The notes under the pieces: generated by a model
What the model was told of the DNA's origin: nothing
Seen by the model: only the letters and a program-made list of their open reading frames with translations
Database searches by the model: none
Translations under genes and position numbers: made by a program
DNA from: Cryptomeria japonica
Taxonomy: Eukaryota; Streptophyta; Pinopsida; Cupressales; Cupressaceae
Assembly (NCBI RefSeq): GCF_030272615.1
Contig: NC_081405.1
Location: 472,552,008 to 472,616,007 of the forward strand
Direction: 5' to 3'
Length of the DNA: 64,000 bases
Shown: positions 22,431 to 34,239 of the stretch, in pieces
Layout: every line of letters begins with the position of its first letter
How positions within the stretch are numbered: the stretch's first letter is position 1

Positions 22431-24099
22431 AATGGTGAAAACCTGGCAACCAGGCGCTATCTGTCGGCTGGCTCTTCCATCTATTAGTTCATGCATTCAT
22501 TTTTCCATCAGCGTTGATCATCATGAAGCCTTTATACATACGCAAGCATCCCAGGTGGCTTCTTACCATGGTTTGGATCATTGGATATATCATAATGAAT
22601 TTGTTTCTAGGCTTGGGGCAAAACTTTTGATCAATTTTGAGCTTAATCAAACAAGTAGACCAAACAGTTAGACAACTCTTATCAAGCGAAAACTGAGACA
22701 CATCCAACATTGAACACAAGATCAGACTATCGACTATCAAGCTATCACAAAATCAATCTAAGCACATCACACACTTTTAAGTGGATAATATCCTTTTGAA
22801 TGATTTATTGTAACATGATTGTTCAACTTTTTTATATTGCTTTTCGCTATCATGATTTCTAAGTGACTCCAAGATGTCATTGACTAGAGGAACAAGGAAG
22901 AAACATGATATTTTTCTTTTCTACTATTTGAAAATTAATCACGAATATGTGCAAATTTGTCTCGGGACATGATCATCAGAATATCATTGAAGACATTTCC
23001 GATTTGCATATTGAAATGATTAATACTGCTTGTTTTACGCAAACAACACTCAGGTCATCTCGGTTCAATTATACCTTGATGCTTGTGTTAACTTTCTATA
23101 TCAAAATCAAGGAAAGAAGTTCTCAGGTCATCATGGTTTAATTATACCATTGATGTTTGCACTCACTTCCCACATTTCAAAACCTCAATGATGACAAAAA
23201 TGCAAAATAATCCAGTGACTGGTCTAGTCGTAGCTTTGCATTTCATTTGCATTCTAGCTTGCATGGGATCCAACCAAGCTCCTTTTATCCAAGGTTAAAT
23301 CTATCGCAGGAATCAACAAAGTATCATCAAAAGTGTATACGGAATCAGAATAACTCATCTCTTTCATGATATTATTGACCTAGCTCAAATCTTATGCTAT
23401 CTCCCTCAAATGCATCAACATCAGCATATCCAAAAATTTCTGCAACTGATATCAACAAACTATCAGTTCTTTATCTAATCAATCTTATCAAATGAAATCA
23501 ATCAATCAAACCTAATCAACTCATGTCTTATACAGGATGTATCCTTCCTAAAACCAGATGTGATCATCAATGTCTTATACAGGATGAATCCTTCCTGAAA
23601 CTAGACATTATGATCATCCATGTCTTATACAGGATGAATCCTTCCTAACACCAGACAAATTGATTCTGACTGATGTCTTATACAAGATGTATCCTTCTTG
23701 AAACCAGACGTGTTCATCAATGTCTTATATAGGATGAATCCTTCTTGAAACCAAATGTTATGATCATCCTTGTCTTATACAGGATGAATCCTTCCTGAAA
23801 CCAGACTGAATCAAATCAATCAAGATTTTTCAATCTTACCAATCTAGGCAATCAAGCTAATCAAAGAACTTGCACTTTCATCAAACAACAGTTGCAGAAA
23901 TCAAATCAAATCTATCAGGATGTCAATCTCGCAAAAACTCCAAAGATCAATTATCTCAATTGATCTCTCGAGGGGGCATCATTATACTGGAATTTAGCAA
24001 TCAAGAGCTGGGGCATCCTATCAAATCAATATCATCATCAAAATGAGAATATTCTTTGAATCAACGCGTCATCACACCTCGCTTCAAACAGGGGTAAAA
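22431..24099 (+). other. 3' untranslated region and purine tract of F
   Basis: Collinear with 18119-19803. It contains the tandem array at 23518-23805 and CTCTCGAGGGGGCATCATTA near 23966, and ends in ACAGGGGTAAAA next to the 3' LTR, the likely plus-strand primer. No gene seen. Confidence 0.75.
23518..23805 (+). repeat. Tandem repeats in the 3' region of F
   Basis: About six copies of a 40-55 base unit containing TGTCTTATACAGGATGAATC. Spacers alternate between TTATGATCATCCA and shorter joins. Confidence 0.85.
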
Positions 24100-25068
24100 T
24101 GTATACACTTAAAAATGGTCTGAAGATAATTAATTAAATAAGCAATTATTTAATTAATCTCTCCTTCCCAATTTAATTAAATTCACTAAGCAATTCGATT
24201 AAGTCTCTCTGTCATCTACTTATTAATAAATCTAAGGATTTATTAAATAGGTTCATTTCATTTCACCCCTTTAATTAATTAATTCAAATTAGTTAATTCC
24301 CTCCCCCAAAATCATTTCTTCTAATTCTTTAATTAATTAAAACAAATCAAATCATGAGTTGTTGAGATTAATTAGCCATTTTCCTAATATTTGAATTTTT
24401 AAATTCAAATTCTCCTAACTTCTACCACTCCTAAACCTAACCATTCCTAAACCTAACCCATTCTACCTACCACCTTGTCCCCTTTCATCCAACATCTTCT
24501 AGAACCTTTGTGACACTTGTCACTAAGTGTTCCCTTTAATCCAACCCCCTTTGCCAACCTCCTCCAATTTAACCATTGATATCTTCACATCAATCTCAAT
24601 CGTTGATTCATGCCAACTCACCCCTAGCCTTGGAAAATCCTATAAATATACCTTATTTTGGAGAACAAATGGCCAATTCACGAATTCAGCCACTTTACTA
24701 ATTCATGCTCAATTTTAGCTCATTTGCATTGTTACTATAGGCATCTAGCTTATAGTTTATCAGTTTTAGCAATGTTATCATTCTCATTTCAGCTTAACTC
24801 TTAGCTTAATCATGCTAGGATAATCATGAATTCATATAGCTTAATCATGCATCTTAATCATTCAAATCCTCCATCTAAGTGTAGTCAAGTCACTGGAATT
24901 TGCATACTAAGATCTGAGAGCAAAATCCACACTCACATTTACTAGGAGACAATAAGTTGATTAGCTATGGTTTTTTGTTTCATTGATTATATCTTCTAAC
25001 CATTTCTTATAATGATTTATTGAGTGCATTGTGTTTGCAGGTATAGGTACACTTCACAGAGCATGACA
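24100..25068 (+). repeat. 3' LTR of element F
   Basis: TGTATACACT...GAGCATGACA, 969 bases, followed by AGATG. It matches the 5' LTR (6341-7327) much more closely than either inner LTR does. TATA-like TATAAATATA at 24641-24650. Confidence 0.93.
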
Positions 25069-25073
25069 AGATG

Positions 25074-25794
25074 ATGTGGCTTGGATCAACGGTCATGATC
25101 AGATCTACAGATTTGGATGGTTGTGAGCAAAGGTGAAGGTTGAAAGAAAGGGGGAAGGAGAAAACAAGTGTCACTCATCTCACCTTGACTGGGTTGTTGA
25201 CTGAGGGAATCTAGGGATGGTTGGAGAAGATTTAGGTATGAGAAGACAAGTGGATTCAAGTCCTTCCTAAGATATAGAGATGTTGGAGAGAATATAGAAG
25301 AAGGTTAGGAAATATGTGTACGCACACAATATTTCATTAAATTTGGAAGTTGGAGATAAATGATGAATTAATATTTAAGAAATATTAATATCTTTAGGCA
25401 CATGATTGATGGGTTGGAAAAGGGAAGATGAAGTGGAGATGGAAGAATGAGTTGGAACAGAGATTAAATAATTAAGAATTATTTAATATTTGAGACTATA
25501 CGATAGAAGAATAACCTTTAAATATTAGATGTTTAAATGATTGGAGGAATAATTAAATATTAGATATTTAATTAACTGATTAGAAGAATAATTAAATATT
25601 AGATATTTAATTAATTAGAGGAATAGGATAGTTGAATTAATTAATAAAATATTTCAATTAAATTAATTAATAGAAAGACACAAAATGAATTAAATAAATT
25701 AATCTTTTCAAATTAACTATTTAATAGAAGAATAAATATTAAATAAATATAAAATATTTATTTAATTGCTCATAGCCATTTTTATGTGCATATA
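25074..25794 (-). repeat. 5' LTR of G, outer piece
   Basis: In element sense starts TATATGCACATAAAAATGG (TG mutated to TA by comparison with TGTATACACCTAAAAATGG of F), then AT-rich DNA with repeated AATTAAATATTAGATATT units at about 25545-25615. It joins 6340 when F is removed. It lies directly against the coding sequence of D. Confidence 0.7.
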
Positions 25795-26310
25795 GGTAGT
25801 ATCTTTTTCCTCCACTTAGACCAATGATGAGAAGTATGGTTTTGATTTGATGACTCTCCTAGACCGTATCCAAGTCCAACTTTATCATTTGTAGACTTAG
25901 TTTGTAGCTTAATAGGCTCAACAATACCTTCTTGACACTTGCCTAGAGGACCGGTACCTGAATATCCCATGTAGTGAATCATCTTATAGCCTGGACCATA
26001 TTGTTCAGGGGGGATCTCATAGTGTTGCACTTCTTTGTTTTCACTTTCTTCTTTGAAAAGCCATTTGAGAACAACATCCTCTTCTATTTCATCTGCAAGG
26101 GAAGTACAAGATTGTACAAAAATACCATCATAAATGACATTTGGAGTTGAAGTTTGTGGCTTCATAGCCTCTAATGGTTTTCCAGATTGTCTTGGTGATG
26201 GAGGAAGAGACATTAGTGAAAGTACATGTTCTATCTTGTATCCATCCATGCCAATATCTCTGATTTTCAATTTCTTTTCTAAATCTTTCATCAAAGTTTC
26301 TGAACTTTCA
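25795..26310 (-). pseudogene. G-patch segment of element D, between G and E
   Basis: A 170-codon open stretch, MMKDLEKKLKIRDIGMDGY onward, matching the region after the protease in element F. EEDVVLKWLFKEE corresponds to DKDVLQWLYKDEE, and YGPGYKMIHYMGY with SGTGPLGKCQEG is the G-patch. It continues the protease of D (40265-40805) once E is removed at the TTTCA duplication. The open frame ends only because it reads into the LTR of G. The reverse transcriptase of D would lie beyond G, to the left of the window. Confidence 0.85.
26306..26310. repeat. Target-site duplication of element E (TTTCA)
   Basis: TTTCA at 26306-26310 and again at 40265-40269, flanking the two long LTRs. Confidence 0.93.
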
Positions 26311-26974
26311 TGTCATGCCCAAACTTTTGGGCACAAACGGAATAATTTTATTTTATTTTTTAAAATTAACCTAATAAAACTAAATTTGCTAAATAATGCA
26401 TTAACAAGTCTTGTCTTAACTAAGTTTGGTTTCTTTTCAACTAATAATAATCTAAACATTAGATCAAGTAAGCAAGATAACCTAAATTAAATACGACATA
26501 TTAATTCTTCAAAGAATCATTATTATCTCATTATTAAATAGTTGAATTTGTTTTAAATAACAATCTCTAATTTAGTTTGCAAGAGATATTCTTAATCTCG
26601 ATTTATTCTTTAATTGCCTAGGACTAAATTAATTAGTCCTAGCACTTAGGTTATTAAATCCTATTGTTTATTTAATGATAATTATAATGCGTCGATAAAT
26701 TTGATGAAAGGGCCAAATAATTTCCATAGAGAAATTTGCCCTTTAAGAATTACTCTCAAAAGAAACTAAATCTAGATGGACAAAGAAATATTTCCCCTAT
26801 AGTCCAAATAGCTTACAAAATCACTATAAAAATGTTCTAAAGGATTTTAATCCCCCAAAGGAATTAAAACTTACATCATATTCAAATATTTATATACTTA
26901 TATGTTTATAAAAACATATCTAAAATATAAGTATATAAATACGGTGATAAATCTTAATCCAAACTTTTACTTTC

Positions 26975-26978
<4 letters not shown>

Positions 26979-27008
<30 letters not shown>
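26979..27008. repeat. (TG)n microsatellite in the E LTR
   Basis: About 15 TG units; the other LTR has a longer tract at 36412-36446 preceded by extra bases (AATGCTTA). Confidence 0.9.
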
Positions 27009-27010
<2 letters not shown>

Positions 27011-27284
27011 AAAGCATATAGAACTACATAAAATGGATTTAGGATAAAACAAACATTTAATGAAACTAAGTAAAGTAGTGGGGAAATACCCTATCCAAAA
27101 TTTGAAGGGTCTTCCCCCTTTTTAAATTTTTTTTCCTATACAATAAAATAACCACGAAACCCTAAAGCAAAAACAATTTAAAACTGGAAGAAAACATCTA
27201 TTTGCTAACTTATATATATATTTTTTATATCATATCATAACCTACCCTAACCCAAATTTTCAGGTTAGGGTTAGGCCGAGCTCA

Positions 27285-27660
27285 TTGTTTTGATGCAGGG
27301 CCGAAGAGGGAGGAGGCAGCGTATTTCTATCCCCCTTTTTTTTTGTAGGGGCTGCGTTGGAGGAGAGTCTGAGCGGAGGGTGGTGGAGGCTTATGCATGG
27401 GGGCTCCCCGCAGGGACGGCCGCAGCCGTGCCTGCAGGTCGCAACTCACAGTGGCGGCCTTGGCCGCCGCTGTGGGTCGCGGCCCGCAGCATGGCTGCTA
27501 CCGTCTCTATGGGGCGCCACCCATAGGGGAAGGCCGAAGCCTCCCCAACTGTGGGATGCGGCCCACAGAACGGTTGTGGCTGTTGTTGGGATTGTCGCCC
27601 ACAACAGGGTGTTTCCCTTCCCCTGCCTGCATATAACCCACGGGGCCGAGGGGGTCCAAA
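27285..27660. repeat. GC-rich block in 3' LTR of E
   Basis: A sharply GC-rich, CpG-rich island in AT-rich surroundings. It contains repeated GTGGGTCGCGGCCCGCAG-like and CTGTGGGATGCGGCCCACAG palindromic units that could fold into stems. It is flanked by a TTTTTTTT tract and by (AT)n. Several overlapping ORFs exist in both strands, as expected of stop-poor GC-rich DNA. It may be a promoter island or captured DNA; I cannot decide. Confidence 0.75.
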
Positions 27661-27694
27661 ACAATTTTTTTTTGTTTTATTAATATGTAAAAAG

Positions 27695-27696
<2 letters not shown>

Positions 27697-27728
<32 letters not shown>
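27697..27728. repeat. (AT)n microsatellite in the E LTR
   Basis: AT dinucleotide tract followed by TTTA repeats (27729-27747). In the other LTR the same place holds AT followed by TG repeats (37165-37210). Confidence 0.9.
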
Positions 27729-27732
<4 letters not shown>

Positions 27733-30700
27733 TTATTTATTTATTTATGTATGTATATATAGATATATTTGTTAATAGAAATATGCAGACTTCCAAAATA
27801 GAATATATATATATATATATATGCACTCTTAAGCATTCAGTTTATTTATTTATTTATTTTTTATTTCAACTTTATAAATCATGCAAAAAACTAATAAGGA
27901 AAATAGCAGAATGAAATAGATGAGGAGATTTTTTTTTTGTAAGGTTTAAATATATGAGAATGCTCTAGATTTTATCCTACTTTCTTTAATATCACAAACC
28001 CTAATCTAACCATTTTCTTTTCTTTTCTGCACATTAACCATAGCGTAGAGGGAATATACTATATTTTCTTTGCTTAAGACAAATCTATAACTATTTCATT
28101 TTATTTAAAACACAAACAACAAGCTAGTAGATTTAGAAATAATGCATTTCTCCTTTTTTTTTTTTTTAATCTAATGCTAACTTTTGAAATAGATGACTAT
28201 TTAAATTTAAATACATTTTCTTCAATAAATAAGTGACAGAATGAAATAGCTAGATTTTATATTCTGCAATAGATAAAATGACATAATGCAGTAAATTTTA
28301 ACAGCAACTACAATAGCCTAGAAACATTTAAAATCAACTTAAAGTTAGATATATTAAACCTATTTAACACACTTTGTAATTGCATTTAGCTCAAAAGGTC
28401 TATATGCATGCTTTTCCCATTTCCATAATTTTTTTTGCATGAGGAAATAAAAGAACTTTAAATTTCAAAAGTAACATGATTGCAACAACTTTATTTTTGA
28501 TAACTATAGGACTTAATAAAACTTATACATTTCATTTTTGCAAAAATAACTAAGTAGAATAATGCATTTCTTTAAGCATATTTAGAATACAATGTAGATA
28601 ACATTACAAATGGGTTTGAAAACCCAACTAGTCTCTCCTTTCCATTGAATAAGAACTTAGAATAAAATATATACATTTCTTTGCTTTTGAAAAATAAATA
28701 CAACATTTGGCTTTTCTTTTACATAGCTGCAACTTAATTACATAATCTCATTTCCTAATCTTTTCTGCAACTCAAGTAAAAACCAGCAACTTATATCTTT
28801 CTTTTTCCTTCCCATCCCAAGCAACCTACAAATAAAACATAAGGCTTGACCATGGAGTGCTCACCTCCCAGCCTAGGCTTACTAGAAGCCACCCCCGATC
28901 TTGGAGAACCAACCACTAGATGGGTTGCACACAAAAAACCATAACAAGCAAAGGGGTAAACACACAAAAAACAATTTTCCCAACCAAGGCTACACTTCAC
29001 CACAACTTGTGATGATATTCCATGGGTGGAAGTGGACCAAATACCATTGGGGAGACTGCAAGCATGGAACATCTCAAGCCACCTCATGGCAACCAAATAC
29101 AACACAAATACATCCCCACATCCTTATGCCCCCCAAAGGCATATAAGCCACATCATCTCCCCTTATGACCCCCAAATGCATACACAAGGCTATGCAGCAA
29201 GGTTCACAAAGAACACCCTTGAGATCACTCTCCATAAGGGAGAGCCTCTCACCCAAGGCTGTCATACTTCTTCCACCCCAAGACCATCCTACTCTCCCAA
29301 GAGTAGAAGGCCTTGGACACTCCCAATACAAGAAAAGCATAAAAAGAAACAAAGGAAAAAATTATATTTTCTTCCACAAAGTAAAATACATATAAACAAC
29401 TTTTTCATACAAGCATTTCTTCAAACATACATATACAACATAAACAAAAAGAGAGTAAGAACCAACCTTAATCTGCCCAAAGGTTTTGATAGATCTAGTT
29501 GGGGATGAGCAGCCCAAATCCACACAATCTCTTCACCAACACTTGGCCAAAAATTCTATCCTACAACTATTCTTCAAAAATTGCATGATCTCCAACAATG
29601 GAGAGTGGGTGATTAACTCACTAAGTTCCTAATCCTTGCCTAAGAAGGCCTATCTCACTCTTCCCAACCCCTTGGATAGAGTGAGAGTTCACATTGGGTG
29701 GTCTTCCCAACCTCTTACATGTTGCTAAAACTAGAAAGAGAAAAGGTAAGAGAGGATTGGGAAGAGAGTTTGACACCAAAAGGGAAGGTTGTCTATCCTA
29801 GGAGGAACCTTCTAAGTTGAATTTTCGCTCAGCTTGGAAAAACCACTTTTTGAGGTGACTAAAAAGTCACATGGGAGTATTCACATGTTTAAAAATACCC
29901 CTAACCCATAGGTATACCCTTTGGACCTTTGGAAAAGCCCTAAAACTAACCCTAGGAGTCCATTTGACCCTTTAGAAACCCAACTGAAGTTAGCCTACGG
30001 GTCAAACCTGAGTTGACCACTCCCAAGACTCCCTACCCAAGGCAAATTTGGGACCACACTCAAATGTTTGAAATGGCTTTTGTAGAAACAAACTCCCTCC
30101 AAGAGACAAGTCAAAATCAATGACACTAATCAGCACATGTATCAAGTGACACAATAAAATACATTATAAAAATCACACATGGAATTTGTCTCTTGTTGGA
30201 TTACACAAATTAATAAAATCAATTTAACACACATGCATCATTTAGTTTCACAAATAAAATACGATACAAACGGGGTGTTGTCTCTCCAAATAGACAACCC
30301 CTGGCTTTACAAACGTACATAGGTTTAGGTTTGGTTCTCCATAATATTTCCATGGTCACATGGATAATTTTTCCTACGCATCTCAATTTACACATTAGTA
30401 ATTCCAAATAACCACATATATATTATTAAGCATATGAATTTGAATACACATCAAACACTCATACAATTGACAGTAATAAATCAATATCTCATATATCCCA
30501 ATTGATCCACATAAGCAATTATCATAATCCTCAAAATTTGATCCATTCATATTATAGGCATCCTATTTCTATCATCATAATGAAGTCCTGCAAATCCAAT
30601 AATGACATGCATCATCACAAAGTAATTCTATTCTAGCATCATATAAAGTTTCCTATCCGTAATGCATAAAAATGAAGCATTAATATACGTTAATGTTATC

Positions 30701-30815
30701 CAAATCATGGGATCATATAAGTTCTAAATCCATAATGCATAAAAATAAAGCATCCATAGTAGTGTCATCATGAAAATAATAGAAATGCCAGGATGATTCG
30801 AGGTAGGGCCTCACA

Positions 30816-30827
30816 CCCTCCCCCTCT
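30816..30827 (-). other. Polypurine tract of element E
   Basis: Minus-strand AGAGGGGGAGGG directly before the 3' LTR (TGTGAGG). The pol stop codon overlaps its start. Confidence 0.85.
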
Positions 30828-31131
30828 AGGCATGAACTTCCTCCTGGAGTTCATCAAAAAGGTGGGGGTACTGTGATCTCATACGTGCTGCATCCTCCCA
30901 TGAAGCTGTAACCTCATCATAGCAATCCCATTGGACCCTAACCTGGTCCAGCTCTCGACCTCGAAGGGCTAGCATCCGGCGTGCCAAAATGCGAATAAGC
31001 TCTAAAGCTAGCTGCCCGTCTGACTCCACCTGCAAGGCATCCCGATCTAGTATATGAGACTCATGATATATATATTTCCTCAAAACTAAAACATGAAACA
31101 CATCGTGGATGCGTGACAGGCTAGGTGGCAA
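30826..31131 (-). pseudogene. Chromodomain-like C-terminus of E integrase
   Basis: [17 protein letters not shown] is the usual end of a Ty3 integrase. It is followed by a chromodomain-like segment: [20 protein letters not shown], then [20 protein letters not shown] and YPHLF. In chromoviruses this tail steers integration to chromatin. It ends with TAG overlapping the PPT. The aromatic cage cannot be fully checked by eye. This last stretch is open. Confidence 0.82.
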
Positions 31132-32159
31132 TGCTAAATGATAGGCAATTGTTCCTATCCTCTCAAGGATCTCAAATGGTCCTACAAATCAAAGTGCGAG
31201 CTTAAAACCCTTTCCATAATGGATTGGACTCTTATGCGGTCACACTCTCAAGAAGACTTTGTCTCCAACCAAGTAGCTATGATCTATCCTCTTCGCATCT
31301 GCATACTTCTTCTATCTATCCTGTGCCTCTCTAAGATGCCGCCTAATCAAATCCACTTGCTACTCCATATCCTGAACTATCTCAGGACCAATAGCAACTC
31401 TATTCTCTATGCGGTCCCAAATCAACGGCATCCTACAATGTCTGCCATATAATGCCTGATAGGGTGGCATCCCCTAAGATGTGTGATGCCCATTGTTATA
31501 GGCAAACTCCACTAAGGGAAGGTACTCTTCCCATCTGGTCTAGTGATCCATGACGTACATGAGAAGCATATCCTCTAACACCTGATTAACCCTCTCTGTC
31601 TGACCATCCGTTTCTGGATGATAGGCTGTACTAAAATTGAGCTTAGTACCCATAGCTACCTGTAATGCCTTCCAAAAGGAAGAAGTGAAGAGGGAATCCC
31701 TGTCAGAAATAATCTTGCGTGGAATGCCATGAAGTCTGACAATGTCTCGCAAGAACACCTGTGCTACTGCTGGTGCTATGAAGGTAGTCCGAACTGGTGA
31801 AAAGTGGGCCACTTTGGTCAACTTGTCAACCATCACCAAGATGGCATCATGGCGACGAGATGACATAGGGAGATCAATGATGAAATCCATGGATATAGTA
31901 TCCCACCTGGATGGTGGTGCTTCGCCTTGACTCTCTAACACTCGAGACATCGGGCTACTATCTCAGCAATAAGCTGCCACATTCCTAGCCAATGATATAA
32001 CTGCCTCAAGTCTGCATGCATCTTCTTAACTTCGTGATATGCTGCATAAGGAGCTCTATGAGCCTCTATGATAATGAACTCCCGCAATCCCCAGGAAGAA
32101 GGTACATAGATGCGCCCTCTATGGCATAATAATCCATCAGACTCTAAGGAATAATCCAC
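31132..32159 (-). pseudogene. Integrase of element E
   Basis: Zinc-binding region in 31935-32159 (EAHRAPYAAYHEVKKMHADL, then ARCLEC). The catalytic core is in 31540-31950: WDTISMDFIIDLP (Asp), GIPRKIISDRDSLFTSSFW (Asp), YHPETDGQTERVNQVLE (Glu). A degraded C-terminal region (31132-31540) has stops, including ones after DH and in the ALYGRHCRMPL and GPEIVQDME stretches. The frame changes near 31935-31950. All DDE residues are present, but the frame is broken. Confidence 0.88.
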
Positions 32160-33371
32160 ATATTTCCCTTCTAAAGTTTCCTAAGATTGTATAGCCTGGC
32201 AAACCTCTAAATACCATCCATCCTCTGGCAACTACTGCATTATCTGATCTCTCAAATCCGTGCCCATAGATATGGTGTATACCTCATGACATCTCCTACT
32301 CAAAGCATCTGCAACTACGTTTTCTTTCCCTTTGATGTAGTGAATGTCAAAATCATACTCGTACAAGAATTCCATCCATCTCCTCTGACGTGCATTAAGA
32401 TTCAGCTGAGTGAATATGTATTGAAGGCTCTGATGGTCTGAGTGTAGCTCAAAATGATGACCCAAAAGGAAGTGTCTCCACCTCACAAATGCATGCACTA
32501 CTGCTGCAAGCTCAAGGTCATGAGTAGGGTAATTAAGCTTGTGAGTCTTAAGTTTCCTAGACTCAAAAGCTATAGCTCTACCATCCTGCATAAGGACTAC
32601 TCCTAAACCTTCTAAGGAAGCATCTGTGCAAACCATGAAGTCAGCTAAGGGATCTGGCACCATAAGGATAGGTGCACTAGTGAGTGCCTTCTTAAGTTCC
32701 TGAAAGGCCTTCTCACACTTCTCCGTCCACTCAAATTTCTTCCCTTTATGCTGAAGAGAAGTAATAGGATGTGTGACTCTAGAGAATCCCTCAACAAAAC
32801 ATTGATAATAACCTGCTAAGCCCATGAAGCTCCTAACCTTTGTCACACTGGTTGGCATTGGCCAATCCATAATGGCTCTAATCTTTGATGGGTCAATTGA
32901 GATCCCATCACCAGATATAACATGACCAAGGTACTTGACCTCTGTTCTAAAGAAATCACACTTTGACAAACTGCCATACAACTGATTATCCCTCAAACAT
33001 TGCAAAACCTGTCTTAGGTGCTCCTCATGCTCCTTCTCATCCTGTGAATATACCAATATGTCATCGAGAAACACAATCACAAAATGGTCAAAATATGTGA
33101 GGAATACTCCATTCATGAGACTCATGAAAATAGCTGGGGCATTCGTAAGACCGAATGGAACCACGGTGAATTCATAGTGGCCATATCTAGTGCAAAATAC
33201 GGTCTTGTGGATGTCGCTATCCACTATCCTCAACTGATGGTATCTTGACTTCAGATCAATTTTGGAAAATACTTTGGCACCCTGAAGTTGGTCGAATAAA
33301 TCTTCGATCCTGGGCAAAGGATATCGGTTCTTGATGGTTACTTTGTTTAATTGACGGTAATCCATGCATAA
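32160..33371 (-). pseudogene. Reverse transcriptase and RNase H of element E
   Basis: The longest open stretch of E (32232-33365). RT motifs: [46 protein letters not shown] [18 protein letters not shown], active site FLDDILVYS (both Asp retained), [17 protein letters not shown]. RNase [57 protein letters not shown] single RNase H domain, unlike element F. The N-terminal fingers ([11 protein letters not shown]) lie upstream, across a stop near 33370. Confidence 0.9.
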
Positions 33372-34239
33372 TCAGAGAGATCCATCCTTCTTCTTCACAA
33401 AGATGACTGGTGCACCCCAAGGAGATACACTAGGATGAATGTGGTCCTTCTCTAGGAGTTCCTCAAGCTGCATCTTGAGCTCATTAAGCTCATTTGTGGT
33501 CATCCTATATGGTGCTCTTGAAACTGGCTCAACTCCTAGAACAAGGTCTATATGGAAATCAATCTCTACAGGGTGGCATACTGGGTAACTCTGAAGGAAA
33601 TACGTTTGAAAATACCTTAAGGATAGGGTGGTCATCAATAGATGGTTCCTTTTCATCTTCCTCTCCTTTATCACTAATGGTCATGGCAAATAACTGGCAT
33701 CCCTTTTGCATGTTCCACTTAAGCTGCATTGTGGAAATCATATGAAGAGACACGGGTCTCTGAATTCCAGTGATTACTATGGGAGAACCATGATCATCCT
33801 CACACTTGATCTTTTTCAGGTGACAATCCATCTTGGCTCTATGGGCATAAATCCAATCCATGCCATATGATCCAAGTGGTGTAACTCTAAGGTCTACTAA
33901 AGTGGTGATATTACCAATCTGAAGCTAACATTCCCTAACCTCTGATTCCACTGACACTCTAGCCCCTAAAGCTAACTCCACTTCCCAACTGACCTCTTGT
34001 CTAATTGCCACTAGCCCACAACGCTCCACAACCAATGGAGATATAAAAGAGTCAGTAGCTCCTGAATCAAATAATATAGCTACACTGCTACCTCTGATCA
34101 TACCTACAACCTCAATAACCATGGCCTGATGCTCTGCCTGGCGGTTGTCAACCGCTACGAAGACCCTATGGGACTTGCCCATATCCCCAACTGTCAGCTC
34201 TGATGCTACCATCCTCTGACTGCCTGCCATCTGACCCTG
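33372..34239 (-). pseudogene. Protease and RT N-terminal region of element E
   Basis: Aspartic protease with VAILFDSGATDSFIS (DSG active site) around 34080-34030, then a linker and [20 protein letters not shown] ... [18 protein letters not shown], the entry to the RT. A stop near 33925 and frame changes near 33860 and 33600 break it. In family members this is one gag-pol frame. Confidence 0.85.

Larger units (their letters stand above)
6341..25068 (+). mobile_element. Element F: full-span Ty3 Tat-like retrotransposon
   Basis: LTRs 6341-7327 and 24100-25068 flanked by AGATG. Inside are the PBS, a 1.8-kb leader, gag, protease with G-patch, reverse transcriptase, two RNase H domains, integrase, a 3' untranslated region and a purine tract. 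The pol frame is interrupted by a same-family insertion (15022-20798). The two outer LTRs share subtype bases (CTCTCCTTCCC, AGTCTCTCTGTCATC) that the inner pair lacks, which independently pairs them. All genes contain stops, so the copy is dead. Confidence 0.95.
3420..25794 (-). mobile_element. Element G: Ty3 Tat-like element, 5' part, split by F
   Basis: Minus-strand element made of a 5' LTR in two pieces (25074-25794 and 5913-6340), PBS (5892-5910), a 2.2-kb leader and the first part of gag (3420-3700). The LTR pieces are separated by element F and meet at its AGATG duplication. G gag is cut off at 3420 by element A. The right end at 25794 lies in the coding sequence of D just after its G-patch segment, so G is inserted in D. 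The 3' part of G must lie to the left of the window. Confidence 0.8.
26311..30815 (-). repeat. 3' LTR of element E (4.5 kb)
   Basis: Element sense TGTGAGGCCC to GGGCATGACA, 4,505 bases, collinear with 35733-40264 over its whole length. It holds TG and AT microsatellites, poly-T runs, a GC-rich block (27285-27660) and long AT-rich DNA. The ORFs 28791-29105, 29026-29508 and others recur in the other LTR only because LTRs are copies of each other. No gene is claimed. Confidence 0.93.

Noticed and set aside
15022..25068. Pol-LTR-pol-LTR-pol-LTR order read as a simple tandem duplication of F
   Set aside because: GAAAT duplications flank 15022-20798, AGATG flanks the whole, and LTR subtypes pair inner with inner and outer with outer. 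Nested insertion explains all of it.
27290..27775. Several overlapping plus-strand ORFs in the GC-rich island, repeated at 36797-37348
   Set aside because: They overlap in all frames of stop-poor GC-rich DNA, lack a known domain, lie antisense to element E, and recur only because the two LTRs are copies of each other.
28791..29508. Pairs of opposed ORFs of 80-160 codons, repeated at 38242-38827
   Set aside because: LTR sequence of E; no motifs, and frames differ in length between the two LTR copies.
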